The position numbers and the translations under genes are program-made. Shown piece by piece: positions 27,363 through 36,213 of a DNA stretch of 57,629 nucleotides. The DNA comes from Prevotella sp. (GTDB lineage: Bacteria > Bacteroidota > Bacteroidia > Bacteroidales > Bacteroidaceae). The stretch covers positions 1-57,629 of the forward strand of contig JAFLSE010000015.1 of the NCBI GenBank assembly GCA_022511075.1, read 5' to 3'. Position 1 is the first letter of the stretch; each line of letters begins with the position of its first letter. The notes beneath the pieces are model-generated. The model ran no database searches and was not told the DNA's origin. It saw only the letters and a program-made list of their open reading frames with translations.

Positions 27363-28529
27363 TTACTTGTTCAACGCCTCAATCAGCATTTCTACCGACT
27401 GTTGGCGTAAATTTTGTATTTTATTATGTACAATTTCAAAATTGATGCTCATTTGCAAGCATTTTCCTGCATCTTCTCCGCCGTCAAGCAGTCTTTCCTG
27501 CAATCCCAGAATGTCCAGCAGTGAATAGATGCGTGAGTTTGTCGACACCTTGCTGTCGTTGCTGTATCGACGGAACGAGAAGAACAACTTGCCAAACAGG
27601 GATGAGAATACCGTACAGTGAAAAGAGTCGGTCAGTACATAGCGTGCATCGCGAACCAGTGCAACGAAATCAAGGGGCGACACATCGTATAGCGGTTCGT
27701 CGGCAAAACCTTCGTCGCTCTTTATATATTCGTCGAGGTTTGGCAGTTGCACTATTCTGCATCCTGCTGTCTCCGCCAGTCTGCGGGCAAACTGCCGTTG
27801 CTTGGGGTTGTTGCCCAAGAAGTAGCAGAGAATATATGGGGCTTGTACGCGTCTGTCTGCCGTGGCTTTCCGGTTCCATTCTTCTGCTGTAAACAGCAGG
27901 GTAGGATCGCATACAATCGGTGCCTCCCTGTCTGCCAGCCCTTTCACTAATTTCTGTCCGGAAATCTCTCTTACGAAAATGGCATCTAATCGCTTCAGGA
28001 ATCTTTTTGCTGCTGCAGCCTGTTTGCGTGGCAGCGAACTCACTCCGAAACTCGTGGCATATGCTATTTTTTTTATGCTGTCAGGAACAAAGTTCAACGT
28101 ATAGTAGTCTGCGGCTATGTTGGAAGGCAGCCACAACTGGTCGCTTCCCACTACAAATACCGAATACTCGTTGGCATGGCTGCCCAGTTCTGCTTTTGAG
28201 GAATAAGGATGCGACAACCTGAACTGTGCATTGGCAAAGTCACTGAAAATCCCATCCCTTATTGCCAGATTGTGGGCATACGTTGGATTTGTCTTTTTTG
28301 CCACAACCTTCCTTACGGTAGCCATCTTGTCTTTTACGGTGTTCCTGTCGAATATCTTACTCAGGAAATACCCATATTTTGCCCTGTTTATCTCTGGCTT
28401 CAGTCCGTCAATGCGGATGGTCTCGTTTTCCATTCCTAATTTGTCAAACAGCATTTGCGTGGCAAGCGCCTGCAACTGACTTCCATAGTTATGCTGGAAA
28501 TAACAAGTAACCAAGGCTATTTTCTTCAT
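27363..28529 (-). CDS. Polysaccharide pyruvyl transferase family protein
   Basis: The start MKKIALVTCYFQHNYGSQLQAL at 28529 overlaps the stop of the preceding gene (ATGA) and gives 388 residues. Conserved features include the N-terminal NYGSQLQ, the central FVVGSDQLW, FAYATSFGVS-like and DSFHCTVFSSLFGKLFFSF, all typical of the CsaB/WcaK family. These enzymes transfer pyruvate from phosphoenolpyruvate to form ketals on sugars, which adds negative charge to the capsule. An ATG further upstream at 28628 lies inside the neighbouring gene and is less likely. A second family member is at 35055. Confidence 0.9.
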   Translation of the reverse strand: MKKIALVTCYFQHNYGSQLQALATQMLFDKLGMENETIRIDGLKPEINRAKYGYFLSKIFDRNTVKDKMATVRKVVAKKTNPTYAHNLAIRDGIFSDFANAQFRLSHPYSSKAELGSHANEYSVFVVGSDQLWLPSNIAADYYTLNFVPDSIKKIAYATSFGVSSLPRKQAAAAKRFLKRLDAIFVREISGQKLVKGLADREAPIVCDPTLLFTAEEWNRKATADRRVQAPYILCYFLGNNPKQRQFARRLAETAGCRIVQLPNLDEYIKSDEGFADEPLYDVSPLDFVALVRDARYVLTDSFHCTVFSSLFGKLFFSFRRYSNDSKVSTNSRIYSLLDILGLQERLLDGGEDAGKCLQMSINFEIVHNKIQNLRQQSVEMLIEALNK

Positions 28530-29740
28530 TTCGTTACCTCTTCTATTAGTTTCTTCCATTTTGCGCATATCGAGTCTTGCGAAAAGTGCTGGCAGTCTTT
28601 TATGGCATTCACGGCAAGCCTGTGCCATTCGTCGCTGTCGGCAGCCAACTCCTCTATTGCCGAAAGGAATTGCTTTGCATCGCCGTTGTCAACAATTATC
28701 CCGTTCCTTCTGTCAGTGACAATTTCGGGCAACGACGAGAAGGCATTCATGACGATAGGCACACAGCCAAACTGCTGGGCTTCGAGCAGCGTCATAGGAA
28801 GTCCCTCAAAGGCGCTGGTCATCAGAAACAGGCTGCTTTCCTCATAATAAGGTATGGGAGCCTGCGCTCCTTCAAAGCAGCACCTTTTTAATCCGAGTTC
28901 CATGCTTTGCCTCTTGTACTCGGGCAGCGAGGCGCCATCGCCTACAATCTTTAAGTGCCAAGTACTGTCAGGGTTTCTTTTCTCATATTCTCCCCATACG
29001 GAAAGTATTCTCGATATCCTTTTTTGATATTCCGACATTCGCCCCACAACCAGCGCAACCGGCTTCTTGTTCTTCAGTTCAGACTCTGGGAGATAGTTGT
29101 TGAACGACAAAGGATTAGGCATCGCCATCAGTTTCTTCTGATCCCTTACCCCGGAAAACTTACAGAATTCTTCTTTGTATGACTCAGAGAGCAAAAGCAC
29201 GAGGTCCGAAAAGCAATAGGCTTTCTGGTAACACCGTCTTGTCAGTTGTGTGATGAGAGGATTATAGACAACCGAGAATACCACTTTCAATATAGTCTTA
29301 ATTCCATTTGCTGAAAACGGCTTCACTTTTCTTATGTCACTGAGTTTGTTCAGAAAAATGTCTGTTCCCGGAGCAAAATGAAGACAAGTTATTATTTTCG
29401 TGTCATATCCTATGCGGTGCAGTGCCGTACGCAGACGCATGGGCACATCCATCGAAGTCTGAACGATAACTACATCCACATGATTTTCCTTTATAAACTC
29501 CGCTGCGCGTCCTGTATTTCTGCCAATGTCCCGTCTCACGCCAAAACGGTCATGCAGTCTTCCCTGGCATTCTCCGTCCACTTCCGTCTTGGAAAAAGAC
29601 GCCGGAATCGTCTTTGCGTATATGGCAAACACTTTCCAGCCATACTGGTGTCGGAAACAGTCTGTAAGGATGGAAGTAACCCTCCCTATACCGCCTGTAT
29701 AAGGAGATATTTCCCATTCTGTGTAGAATGCGATGTTCAT
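28526..29740 (-). CDS. Family 4 glycosyltransferase
   Basis: The 404-residue GT-B protein starts MNIAFYTEWEISPYTGGIGRVTSIL. It has a C-terminal donor domain with KPVALVVGRMSEYQKR, LKIVGDG and MTSAFEGLPMTLLEAQQFG, which carries the usual glutamates. It should add one sugar of the repeat unit in the cytoplasm. The stop overlaps the ATG of the pyruvyltransferase gene, so the two are likely coupled. It is separated by only seven bases from the glycosyltransferase gene upstream. The sugar cannot be told. Confidence 0.92.
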   Translation of the reverse strand: MNIAFYTEWEISPYTGGIGRVTSILTDCFRHQYGWKVFAIYAKTIPASFSKTEVDGECQGRLHDRFGVRRDIGRNTGRAAEFIKENHVDVVIVQTSMDVPMRLRTALHRIGYDTKIITCLHFAPGTDIFLNKLSDIRKVKPFSANGIKTILKVVFSVVYNPLITQLTRRCYQKAYCFSDLVLLLSESYKEEFCKFSGVRDQKKLMAMPNPLSFNNYLPESELKNKKPVALVVGRMSEYQKRISRILSVWGEYEKRNPDSTWHLKIVGDGASLPEYKRQSMELGLKRCCFEGAQAPIPYYEESSLFLMTSAFEGLPMTLLEAQQFGCVPIVMNAFSSLPEIVTDRRNGIIVDNGDAKQFLSAIEELAADSDEWHRLAVNAIKDCQHFSQDSICAKWKKLIEEVTK

Positions 29741-29747
29741 AATGATA

Positions 29748-30875
29748 TTAAACTAAGAATTTTTTGTATTGCATACAGATAAAGTCGTTCATCTCCTCTA
29801 TATATGCAACACTCTGGTGGCATCGTTTTTCTATAAGTTGGGGGTTATTAACCAGATTAAGTATTGCTTCTGTCCATTCGTCAGAAGATGATGCACTTGT
29901 TAGCGGAGCAGCACTCGCATTATAGATGCCGGTCATACTGTGCGGATGCACAATAGTAGCCTTGCCGTAGGAGAGAGCCTCAAATGTCTTTATCTTCAGT
30001 CCTGTACCCTGATATACAGGATTTATCACAATGTCACCCAATGCATAAAAATCATCCAGCCTGTCCACCTTTCCACACAGCGTCACATCCTTATAGGCTT
30101 GTTTTATGTTTTCGCATACCGTGCCGCCTATCATCAGTCTTATTTCTGGGGCTTTGGCTTTTAACGGCTGCCACACATTGTCTAAAAACCACTGTATTCC
30201 ATTGGTGTTAAATGCCATTCTGCTTGCTAAGAACAAAAGTACTTTGTTGTTTTGTATTTTCTGATTGCAGGTCTTGAATGACGAGTATACCGTATAGACA
30301 TTGCTCTTTGGCGACAGCATCTTATAATAGACAGCCTCCTCCTGCTGTATCGCAAAGATATTGGGGCAGCGCTGCATCGCCTTTGCCTCTTCGTGCGCAG
30401 TGCAAGCCTCATAAAACGGCTTTCCTGTACGAATATCTTTATACGCAAACACATCATGCGTATATATTGCCTTACGCGGTATTGAGATTGAAGGCAACAA
30501 CCGCGACAACCTGTAATATTGAATGATGCAAGCGCCAAATTTTTCCTTCTCATTCAGTTTGTTGATGTAAGAAGCAATCCCCCACGGATAGTGGTCGTCA
30601 ACTTTCCAGTAATACCCGTTTACTTTCTTGCGCCATAAATCTGTAACAAATCTTCTTGCTTTTAGCAATTTGTTCATTGTGAATATATGCAATTTCTCCC
30701 CCCAATAGCATTTCATGGCATCGTAGTCTATGCTATTGGATAACTCCATTGACGCAAACAGATAATGCACATCATGCCCAAGGTTTTGCAAAAGCCCTAC
30801 CTGCCCCATTATTGCGGCTCTGTTCCCTGCATCTGTGGGATGGCTCGGCATTGTTGAAACAATCAGTATCTTCAT
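29748..30875 (-). CDS. Family 4 glycosyltransferase
   Basis: The 375-residue protein starts MKILIVSTMPSHPTDAGNRAAIMGQV. Features of the GT-B fold include AIYTHDVFAYK in the N-terminal half, a donor domain starting KVLLFLASRMAFNTNGIQWFLDN, and a late NPVYQGTGLKIKTFEALSYGKATI that corresponds to the E-x7-E region. A six-G run (30698-30703 as C) is present but in frame and short. It lies downstream of a divergent AAA ATPase gene whose promoter region separates it from the next capsule genes. It may have lost its original upstream promoter or use one I did not recognise. Confidence 0.9.
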   Translation of the reverse strand: MKILIVSTMPSHPTDAGNRAAIMGQVGLLQNLGHDVHYLFASMELSNSIDYDAMKCYWGEKLHIFTMNKLLKARRFVTDLWRKKVNGYYWKVDDHYPWGIASYINKLNEKEKFGACIIQYYRLSRLLPSISIPRKAIYTHDVFAYKDIRTGKPFYEACTAHEEAKAMQRCPNIFAIQQEEAVYYKMLSPKSNVYTVYSSFKTCNQKIQNNKVLLFLASRMAFNTNGIQWFLDNVWQPLKAKAPEIRLMIGGTVCENIKQAYKDVTLCGKVDRLDDFYALGDIVINPVYQGTGLKIKTFEALSYGKATIVHPHSMTGIYNASAAPLTSASSSDEWTEAILNLVNNPQLIEKRCHQSVAYIEEMNDFICMQYKKFLV

Positions 30876-30947
30876 AGCACTTTCGGTATGATTGAAAACT
30901 TCCGTTTACAGTTTTTTAACTTCGTAGAAATACATTCATACAAGCCC

Positions 30948-31043
30948 ATTCACTCATAAAAATGTACTTTTTACCAGTTATTCGCTCATAAAAGTGTACT
31001 TTTTCTTGCTTATTCGCTCATAAAAGTGTAATTTTGCAGTCAC
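30948..31043. repeat. 32-bp tandem repeat, three copies, overlapping the AAA ATPase promoter
   Basis: Units start at 30948, 30980 and 31012, an exact 32-base period. The shared core is ATTCGCTCATAAAAGTGTA. In the third copy the core runs into TAATTTTG, the -7 element at 31029. The first two copies have TACTTTTT at the same place and are probably not promoters. Confidence 0.9.
31006..31036 (+). promoter_or_regulatory. Promoter of the AAA/DUF4143 ATPase gene (TTG, 20 bases, TAATTTTG)
   Basis: TTG at 31006-31008 and TAATTTTG at 31029-31036 are 20 bases apart and lie 35 bases before the ATG at 31072. The promoter is embedded in the 32-bp repeats, so the repeats may bind a regulator. Confidence 0.75.
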
Positions 31044-31071
31044 AAAAACATTCTCATTGAAACGAAACTGT

Positions 31072-32424
31072 ATGGAAAGAAATATTTATAAGCAATTAGT
31101 GGCATGGAAAAATTCCGAAGACCGCAAACCCCTTATCCTCCTTGGAGCACGTCAGGTGGGCAAAACCTATATATTGAAAGAATTCGGCAAACACGAGTTT
31201 CAAAATCTTGTATATGTCAACTGTCATAACAATCCGTTTGTACAGTCACTATTTTCCGACTTCGATATTAGCCGCATCATCTATGCCATTGAGGTTAACT
31301 ACGAAGTAAAAATCGAGCCGAATAAAACACTTTTGTTTTTCGACGAAATACAGGAGGCTCCTAATGCCATACCGTCTTTGAAATATTTCTGTGAAGACAT
31401 GCGTCAACTCCATGTGGTGGCAGCAGGTTCACTATTGGGAATCTCACTGCGCGAGGAAGAAAGTTACCCTGTAGGCAAGGTCAATATCCTAAAGATGTAT
31501 CCAATGAATTTCACTGAATTCTTGCTGGCTCTCGGAAGGACACAACTTTATGAAGTCGTCATATCTGGAGACTGGGAGATGATGCGCAGCCTTCATGGAC
31601 TGCTCACAGAGATGCTCCGTCAGTACTATTTCGTTGGTGGTATGCCAGAAGCAGTTTCTACATGGGCAATGACCTCTGACCCACAAAAGGTGCGACAAGT
31701 TCAGCATGATATCCTTGACACATATTATCGTGATTTTGGAAAGCACAGCAATACTCTCGTACATCGTATCCGTCAGGTATGGGACAGTATTCCAGCCCAG
31801 TTGGCAAAGGAAAATAAGAAATTTATCTTTGGAGCAATAAAAAAAGGTGCCCGTGCAGCAGAGTTCGAACAAGCCATCCAATGGCTGGCAGATGCCGGGC
31901 TTATATATAAGGTATATCGCGTATCTGCTCCGAAATATCCGTTGAAGTTTTACAAGGACGATAGTGCATTCAAAATTTATATGCTCGACTGTGGTCTGCT
32001 TGCACTCCTTTCCGAGTCGCGACCGCAAGATATGCTTCTTGGCGACAATGCCTTTACAGAGTTCAAGGGTGCATATACTGAGAATTTCTTCTTGCAGGAA
32101 CTGACAAGTATTGGCAATATTCCTGCATACTATTATAGCAAGGATAATTCCCGTTTAGAAATTGATTTCCTCGTGCAGCATGTCGGTCGGGTCATTCCGT
32201 GCGAGGTTAAGGCAGAAGAGAATGTCAAGTCCAAGTCATTGCGTACCTTTGTTGCTGATGAATGGCAGGATTTGCATCTGAAAGGACTTCGTTGTTCCAT
32301 GAAACCATTTGCCGATCAAGATTGGATGTGCAATATTCCCCTCTATGGCATAGAAGGCTTTTTCCACGAAGCCATGCACGTCTTTAGCATTGGCAGCATC
32401 TCTTTTCCGCCAAACCAACAATAG
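31072..32424 (+). CDS. AAA ATPase with DUF4143 domain
   Basis: The start at 31072 (MERNIYKQLVAWKN) gives 450 residues. An ATG at 31057 is also possible. Walker A is GARQVGKT (residues 25-32), Walker B is LLFFDEIQEA near residues 93-102, and the sensor segment is VVAAGSLLG. The C-terminal part (from about 205, then YTENFFLQEL and EIDFLVQHVGRVIPCEVKAEE) is the DUF4143 domain, with a PD-(D/E)xK-like core. The family is widespread in Bacteroidales, often in several copies, and its biological role is not settled. It is the only complete plus-strand gene inside the capsule locus, so it looks like an insertion. Confidence 0.9.
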   Translation: MERNIYKQLVAWKNSEDRKPLILLGARQVGKTYILKEFGKHEFQNLVYVNCHNNPFVQSLFSDFDISRIIYAIEVNYEVKIEPNKTLLFFDEIQEAPNAIPSLKYFCEDMRQLHVVAAGSLLGISLREEESYPVGKVNILKMYPMNFTEFLLALGRTQLYEVVISGDWEMMRSLHGLLTEMLRQYYFVGGMPEAVSTWAMTSDPQKVRQVQHDILDTYYRDFGKHSNTLVHRIRQVWDSIPAQLAKENKKFIFGAIKKGARAAEFEQAIQWLADAGLIYKVYRVSAPKYPLKFYKDDSAFKIYMLDCGLLALLSESRPQDMLLGDNAFTEFKGAYTENFFLQELTSIGNIPAYYYSKDNSRLEIDFLVQHVGRVIPCEVKAEENVKSKSLRTFVADEWQDLHLKGLRCSMKPFADQDWMCNIPLYGIEGFFHEAMHVFSIGSISFPPNQQ

Positions 32425-32572
32425 TGTATAATTTTTGGTATCATATGTTTTTGATATAGGAGTTTCTAAAGGGGTATTTCGTTGATTTCATATCTTTCTT
32501 GTATAAAACAGGACTGATGATTGCGCAATTTGTGAGTTCGTTGGTCTTACTTACTAAAAATGTCAATTTTTA

Positions 32573-33529
32573 TCAAAATATGCATTTAATTTTGTATCTT
32601 ATCCAAGACTGTATTGCATATCCAAGTGCACGGCGGGTATATCCATATTCTTTTCGGAAACGGTAATAACGGAATATCCGAAATATGTTGTTGCTGTTCA
32701 AGTCCCAAGCAATGGTTGTTCCATACTTGCGTTCGAAATGCTTCTGCATATTGTTAAGAAACATTTTGCGATATATACAGTCAAGTTTATCCATCGGTTC
32801 CTTTGCAAGGAATTTCTCAAACCATTCACGTTCCATGCGGACGGCATCCACTTTTATGGATGAATTTCCTCCGTTGGTTGTAATGGTTGAAGAATGATTA
32901 CGATATTGGAAACAAGGTTTTTGCGAATTTACGACTCCATTTTTTAAAGCGCCGATAATGGCAGTTATGTCATCAGAACTCCACGCAAGAGGCAATTTAT
33001 AAAAACCACCCTGTTTACGCAACCATTCTATTTCAAAGCACCAATCTCCGATATATTGGTGGTGACGGTTTTCCCAACGATTCCATGCCACAGAATATGC
33101 CGACTCCCACAATGGGCGGGGTGCGGAAAGTTCTGTTATCTGCGAATGTTCATCGATAATCTCTGTCCAACCATGCAGCAATCCTATCTCTGGATATTCT
33201 TCTATCAAACGTGCATACTCTTCAAGACAGCAAGGGAGCAGACGATCATCATCACCCATACAAATTATATATTCTCCACGAGCATACGACAAACATATGT
33301 TCCAATTATCTACGACATTAATCGCTCCGCAATTTTTCTCATTACGATAATAGCGAATGCGTTGATCGTCAAACCTGTCAACAATCCCTTTAATGTCTTC
33401 GGGAGATGCGTCATCTACAATAATAAGTTCAAAATTCTTATATGTCTGTGCCAAACAACTATCAATAGCCTCATATAAGAAGAGTCGCTTATATGCAGGA
33501 ATCGTTATAGAAAAAAGTAAATTATGCAT
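32573..33529 (-). CDS. Family 2 glycosyltransferase
   Basis: The 318-residue protein starts MHNLLFSITIPAYKRLFLYEAI (an ATG four codons upstream, at 33541, is also possible). The GT-A features are LIIVDDASPEDIKG, ARGEYIICMGDDDRL with the metal-binding acidic cluster, and a later SSDDITAIIGAL. It should add a sugar to the capsule repeat. The gene is clearly richer in A+T than the outer flanks, as are its neighbours up to about 39,300, which suggests acquisition as a block. A degraded glycosyltransferase precedes it. Confidence 0.92.
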   Translation of the reverse strand: MHNLLFSITIPAYKRLFLYEAIDSCLAQTYKNFELIIVDDASPEDIKGIVDRFDDQRIRYYRNEKNCGAINVVDNWNICLSYARGEYIICMGDDDRLLPCCLEEYARLIEEYPEIGLLHGWTEIIDEHSQITELSAPRPLWESAYSVAWNRWENRHHQYIGDWCFEIEWLRKQGGFYKLPLAWSSDDITAIIGALKNGVVNSQKPCFQYRNHSSTITTNGGNSSIKVDAVRMEREWFEKFLAKEPMDKLDCIYRKMFLNNMQKHFERKYGTTIAWDLNSNNIFRIFRYYRFRKEYGYTRRALGYAIQSWIRYKIKCIF

Positions 33530-33578
33530 TATATTGAACAATTAATGAATGAACTGCTTATAATGATTATAGAATGGT

Positions 33579-34048
33579 TCATTTATAATCCTTCTTATTT
33601 GTAGTTATTAATTTTTTACCCATAGCTAATGCTGTTATGGCATTAATCGTCATTCCTTGACGTTTGCGATGACTTAAATCTATAATGATGAATGTATCCC
33701 AAAGAAAAAGTATTTTCCTTATGCTTGGGTTATTTTTAGAAATATGTGTCAAAAAACTTTTCTTAAATGGCATATTTTCAACGACAATGAGAGTGTCAAA
33801 ATGCATTTCATCAATTTCTGAAATCAGTTCTTTTGTCCATCTGCTGCGATGGCAAGGATTAAAGAAAACTCTTTCAACTTATGTATATTAGTCCCATCTC
33901 TAAAACTCCCTTTGATAAACTCTGCGGTTTTGAGATAGACACATTTTGCACCTAATTATATCAATTCTTCTTTTATAATTTGACCATAGCCGTAAAATGG
34001 TTCAATAATTAAAAGAATGGATTTACCTGTAATGTTGTCTTTACTCAT
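33579..34048 (-). pseudogene. Remnant of a glycosyltransferase-like gene
   Basis: The frame opens at 34048 with MSKDNITGKSILLIIEPFYGYG and is broken by TAA after about 30 codons (the same frame resumes LGAKCVYLKTAEF). A frameshift then moves it to WTKELISEIDEMHFDTLIVVEN. A last open part ends ILFLWDTF-IIIDLSHRKRQGMTINAI-GKKLITTNK. The end resembles the C-terminal part of CgeB-like/capsule glycosyltransferases, but the text between WDTF and IIIDLSH is too short, so an internal deletion is likely. The gene is dead. It explains most of 33,542-34,069, which has no other gene. Confidence 0.7.
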
Positions 34049-34069
34049 ATTCTTACAAAATAGGCAATG

Positions 34070-35077
34070 TCATTTCAAATAGCAATATGGTTTAGCGAAA
34101 GTTTTCAAGATTTCTATAATACTTGATATCAATAGACATATTATAAATAATCCAAGAGCAGAAAAAAACAAAGACCAATAGCCATATTGATGTATGATAT
34201 TACCGAAGAATTCTGAACGAAATGGAATAAACAAAGATGTGGTATGGAGTAGGAAAACACCAAATGTCCCTTTCGCCAAACGATTTATCAAACTACTTTG
34301 AAATTCGAAGGTACTGAACCAACAAAAGAATGCGATGGAAGACATGACAATAAAAGGATTATTGTATCCAAAAAGCTTTTGCGACATAGAAGGTGTCCAT
34401 GATGCGTTTGATGCTATCAAAATGAAACCTGCAACTATTGGCACGGCACAAAGCAGCCATATCAGCCATCCCTTATGGGCAAAACACCCAAACCACCGTG
34501 TCGCTGACATTCTGCGCAACCATCTTGCTATTATATATAAATAGGCAAAATTCAATGCATTGTATCCATTTATGTTAAGTTTTCCCATGCAGAAACCAAA
34601 ACCCACATTAAAGATTGTCAGACACGCCAATGCAATAACAAAGGTTTTGTTATCAAACACGGAAATTGCGGCATTAATTATTGGGATAAGCAGTAAAAAC
34701 ATTATAAATGCCTCCACAAACCAATTGTTAAAGAATAATGTGCTGTGTATAAAAGAACGTATTTCAAACGGAACTCCTAAGAAAACGACACAAATTATAT
34801 TGGTAATTATAGAGTAAATAAAGCAGTCAAGGACCAGTCTGAATATTTGAGTCCATATTGTTCGGATTCCAAACCACCCGCTAATTAAGATAAAGATATT
34901 TACCCCCCCCACGACTAAAGAGTTGATAATTAATCCGACATATCCATGCTCGTTGGCATTCCAGGGTGTTATATAACCACAACTATCATCACTTTTAATT
35001 ACCAAGTGATGCACGATAATCATGAATATAGCTACAAGGCGCAATGCCTCAAAATTAGAAACTCTCTCTCTCGTCAT
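34070..35077 (-). CDS. Acyltransferase family 3 (in frame at a G8 tract; candidate phase-on state)
   Basis: The 335-residue membrane protein starts MTRERVSNFEALRLVAIFMIIVHHLV, which includes the family's early histidine pair. About ten helices follow. Codons 56-59 (GTG GGG GGG GTA) form a run of eight G just before the ILISGWFGI motif. In this sequence the run keeps the frame open. A change of one base would end translation early, as in the other acyltransferase at 24043. The enzyme probably O-acetylates a capsule sugar, using acetyl-CoA from the cytoplasm. The gene overlaps the preceding pyruvyltransferase stop by 23 bases. Confidence 0.9.
   Translation of the reverse strand: MTRERVSNFEALRLVAIFMIIVHHLVIKSDDSCGYITPWNANEHGYVGLIINSLVVGGVNIFILISGWFGIRTIWTQIFRLVLDCFIYSIITNIICVVFLGVPFEIRSFIHSTLFFNNWFVEAFIMFLLLIPIINAAISVFDNKTFVIALACLTIFNVGFGFCMGKLNINGYNALNFAYLYIIARWLRRMSATRWFGCFAHKGWLIWLLCAVPIVAGFILIASNASWTPSMSQKLFGYNNPFIVMSSIAFFCWFSTFEFQSSLINRLAKGTFGVFLLHTTSLFIPFRSEFFGNIIHQYGYWSLFFSALGLFIICLLISSIIEILKTFAKPYCYLK
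34903..34910. repeat. Homopolymeric G8 tract (C on plus strand) in the second acyltransferase gene
   Basis: Eight consecutive G on the coding strand at codons 56-59. It is the longest G/C homopolymer I found in the window, and in frame here. Confidence 0.9.
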
Positions 35078-36185
35078 TGATATTTATTTTTGCAGCATTC
35101 AGACAATCGTCTATAAACCTTACAGACTTTTTACGGTCTTCTGCCAATGTGGAATTAGCTATACAATAGTCAATGTTTTCATCAGGAAGGTTTGCTCCTT
35201 CATATATACGGTCAGAAAGCAAATAATGATTTAATAAATCATATATCCTTGAATTTTGGGAGCATTTGTCGGTATCTTCAAATCTCAGCAATTCAATAAA
35301 ATTAAGGTTCATATTTATACTCAATGCCGTGGCATGGAATGAATCCGTACATACGAGTCGTGCATTCATGAGTAAGTATACAAATTGCATAGGAGAAATC
35401 TTGTTAAGTCCGAGAGTCGCATCACTATAATAGCCACCTTCCGCAGACTTAACACATACTATATTAGATATGTTGTAATGTTGTTGTATGTTTTTTATGT
35501 AATTAGGATATATATCCCTGTTGCCGATAATATATACAAACATATAGGAACGTAACTCTATTCCGTTTGTATCTATTTCTTTTGAAAAAGTATGCCATTC
35601 ATCTCTTGACAACAAAAAAGTTGGGTCTAACACTTGTACAGCCTTGTTCTCCCCTAATAATCTGTTAACTAAATCTGCTCCTGTCTTTTCCCGAATACCG
35701 ATATATTTGAAATACCTTAATTCTTTTTTATAAGCATAAGATTTATCCAAAGGTATTTCCGATACTCCCAATGATGATGCATAAGCAAATCGTGGTTTAG
35801 ATTTGGCAAAGTCCAACAAATAAAATGAGGACAAATAGAATGGATTCCATATTTGGTCGCTTCCCGAAAAGAAACAGTCAAAATGGTCAAGCAATTTGTG
35901 ATATCCTCTTTTGGTGGTAATCATAGGATATATGTTTAAATGCTTGCTTGTATATTCGTCTATTATGTCATATTTTCCCCTATGTATTATTGTGTTTGAT
36001 AAGAATCTTTTTATACTATGCCAGAAATTTACCAATGTACATTTAAATCCAAGTTTACCGTATTGAAAGCATGGAATAATGTATGTTTCATGACCTTGGC
36101 TCTGCAAGTATTGGTAAAATGCGTAACATTGCAGATTTGTGCCAAAATTATCAGAACCAAACCAAGTTGCGATTCCTATATTCAT
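35055..36185 (-). CDS. Polysaccharide pyruvyl transferase family protein
   Basis: The 376-residue protein starts MNIGIATWFGSDNFGTNLQCYAFYQYL. Family features are NFGTNLQ at the N-terminus, CFFSGSDQIWNP, RFAYASSLGVSEIP and CTDSFHATALSINMNLNF. It should transfer pyruvate from phosphoenolpyruvate onto a sugar hydroxyl pair of the repeat unit. It follows directly after the F420-hydrogenase-beta-like gene, a pairing seen in many polysaccharide loci. It is only distantly similar to the other family member at 27363. Confidence 0.9.
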   Translation of the reverse strand: MNIGIATWFGSDNFGTNLQCYAFYQYLQSQGHETYIIPCFQYGKLGFKCTLVNFWHSIKRFLSNTIIHRGKYDIIDEYTSKHLNIYPMITTKRGYHKLLDHFDCFFSGSDQIWNPFYLSSFYLLDFAKSKPRFAYASSLGVSEIPLDKSYAYKKELRYFKYIGIREKTGADLVNRLLGENKAVQVLDPTFLLSRDEWHTFSKEIDTNGIELRSYMFVYIIGNRDIYPNYIKNIQQHYNISNIVCVKSAEGGYYSDATLGLNKISPMQFVYLLMNARLVCTDSFHATALSINMNLNFIELLRFEDTDKCSQNSRIYDLLNHYLLSDRIYEGANLPDENIDYCIANSTLAEDRKKSVRFIDDCLNAAKININDERESF

Positions 36186-36213
36186 AAAAACAATTTTGTA
36201 TTTACTAAACAGA

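Noticed and set aside
30698..30703. C6 run in the glycosyltransferase at 29748
   Set aside because: It is in frame, only six bases, and codes for a plausible YWGEK segment. Weak evidence for phase variation.
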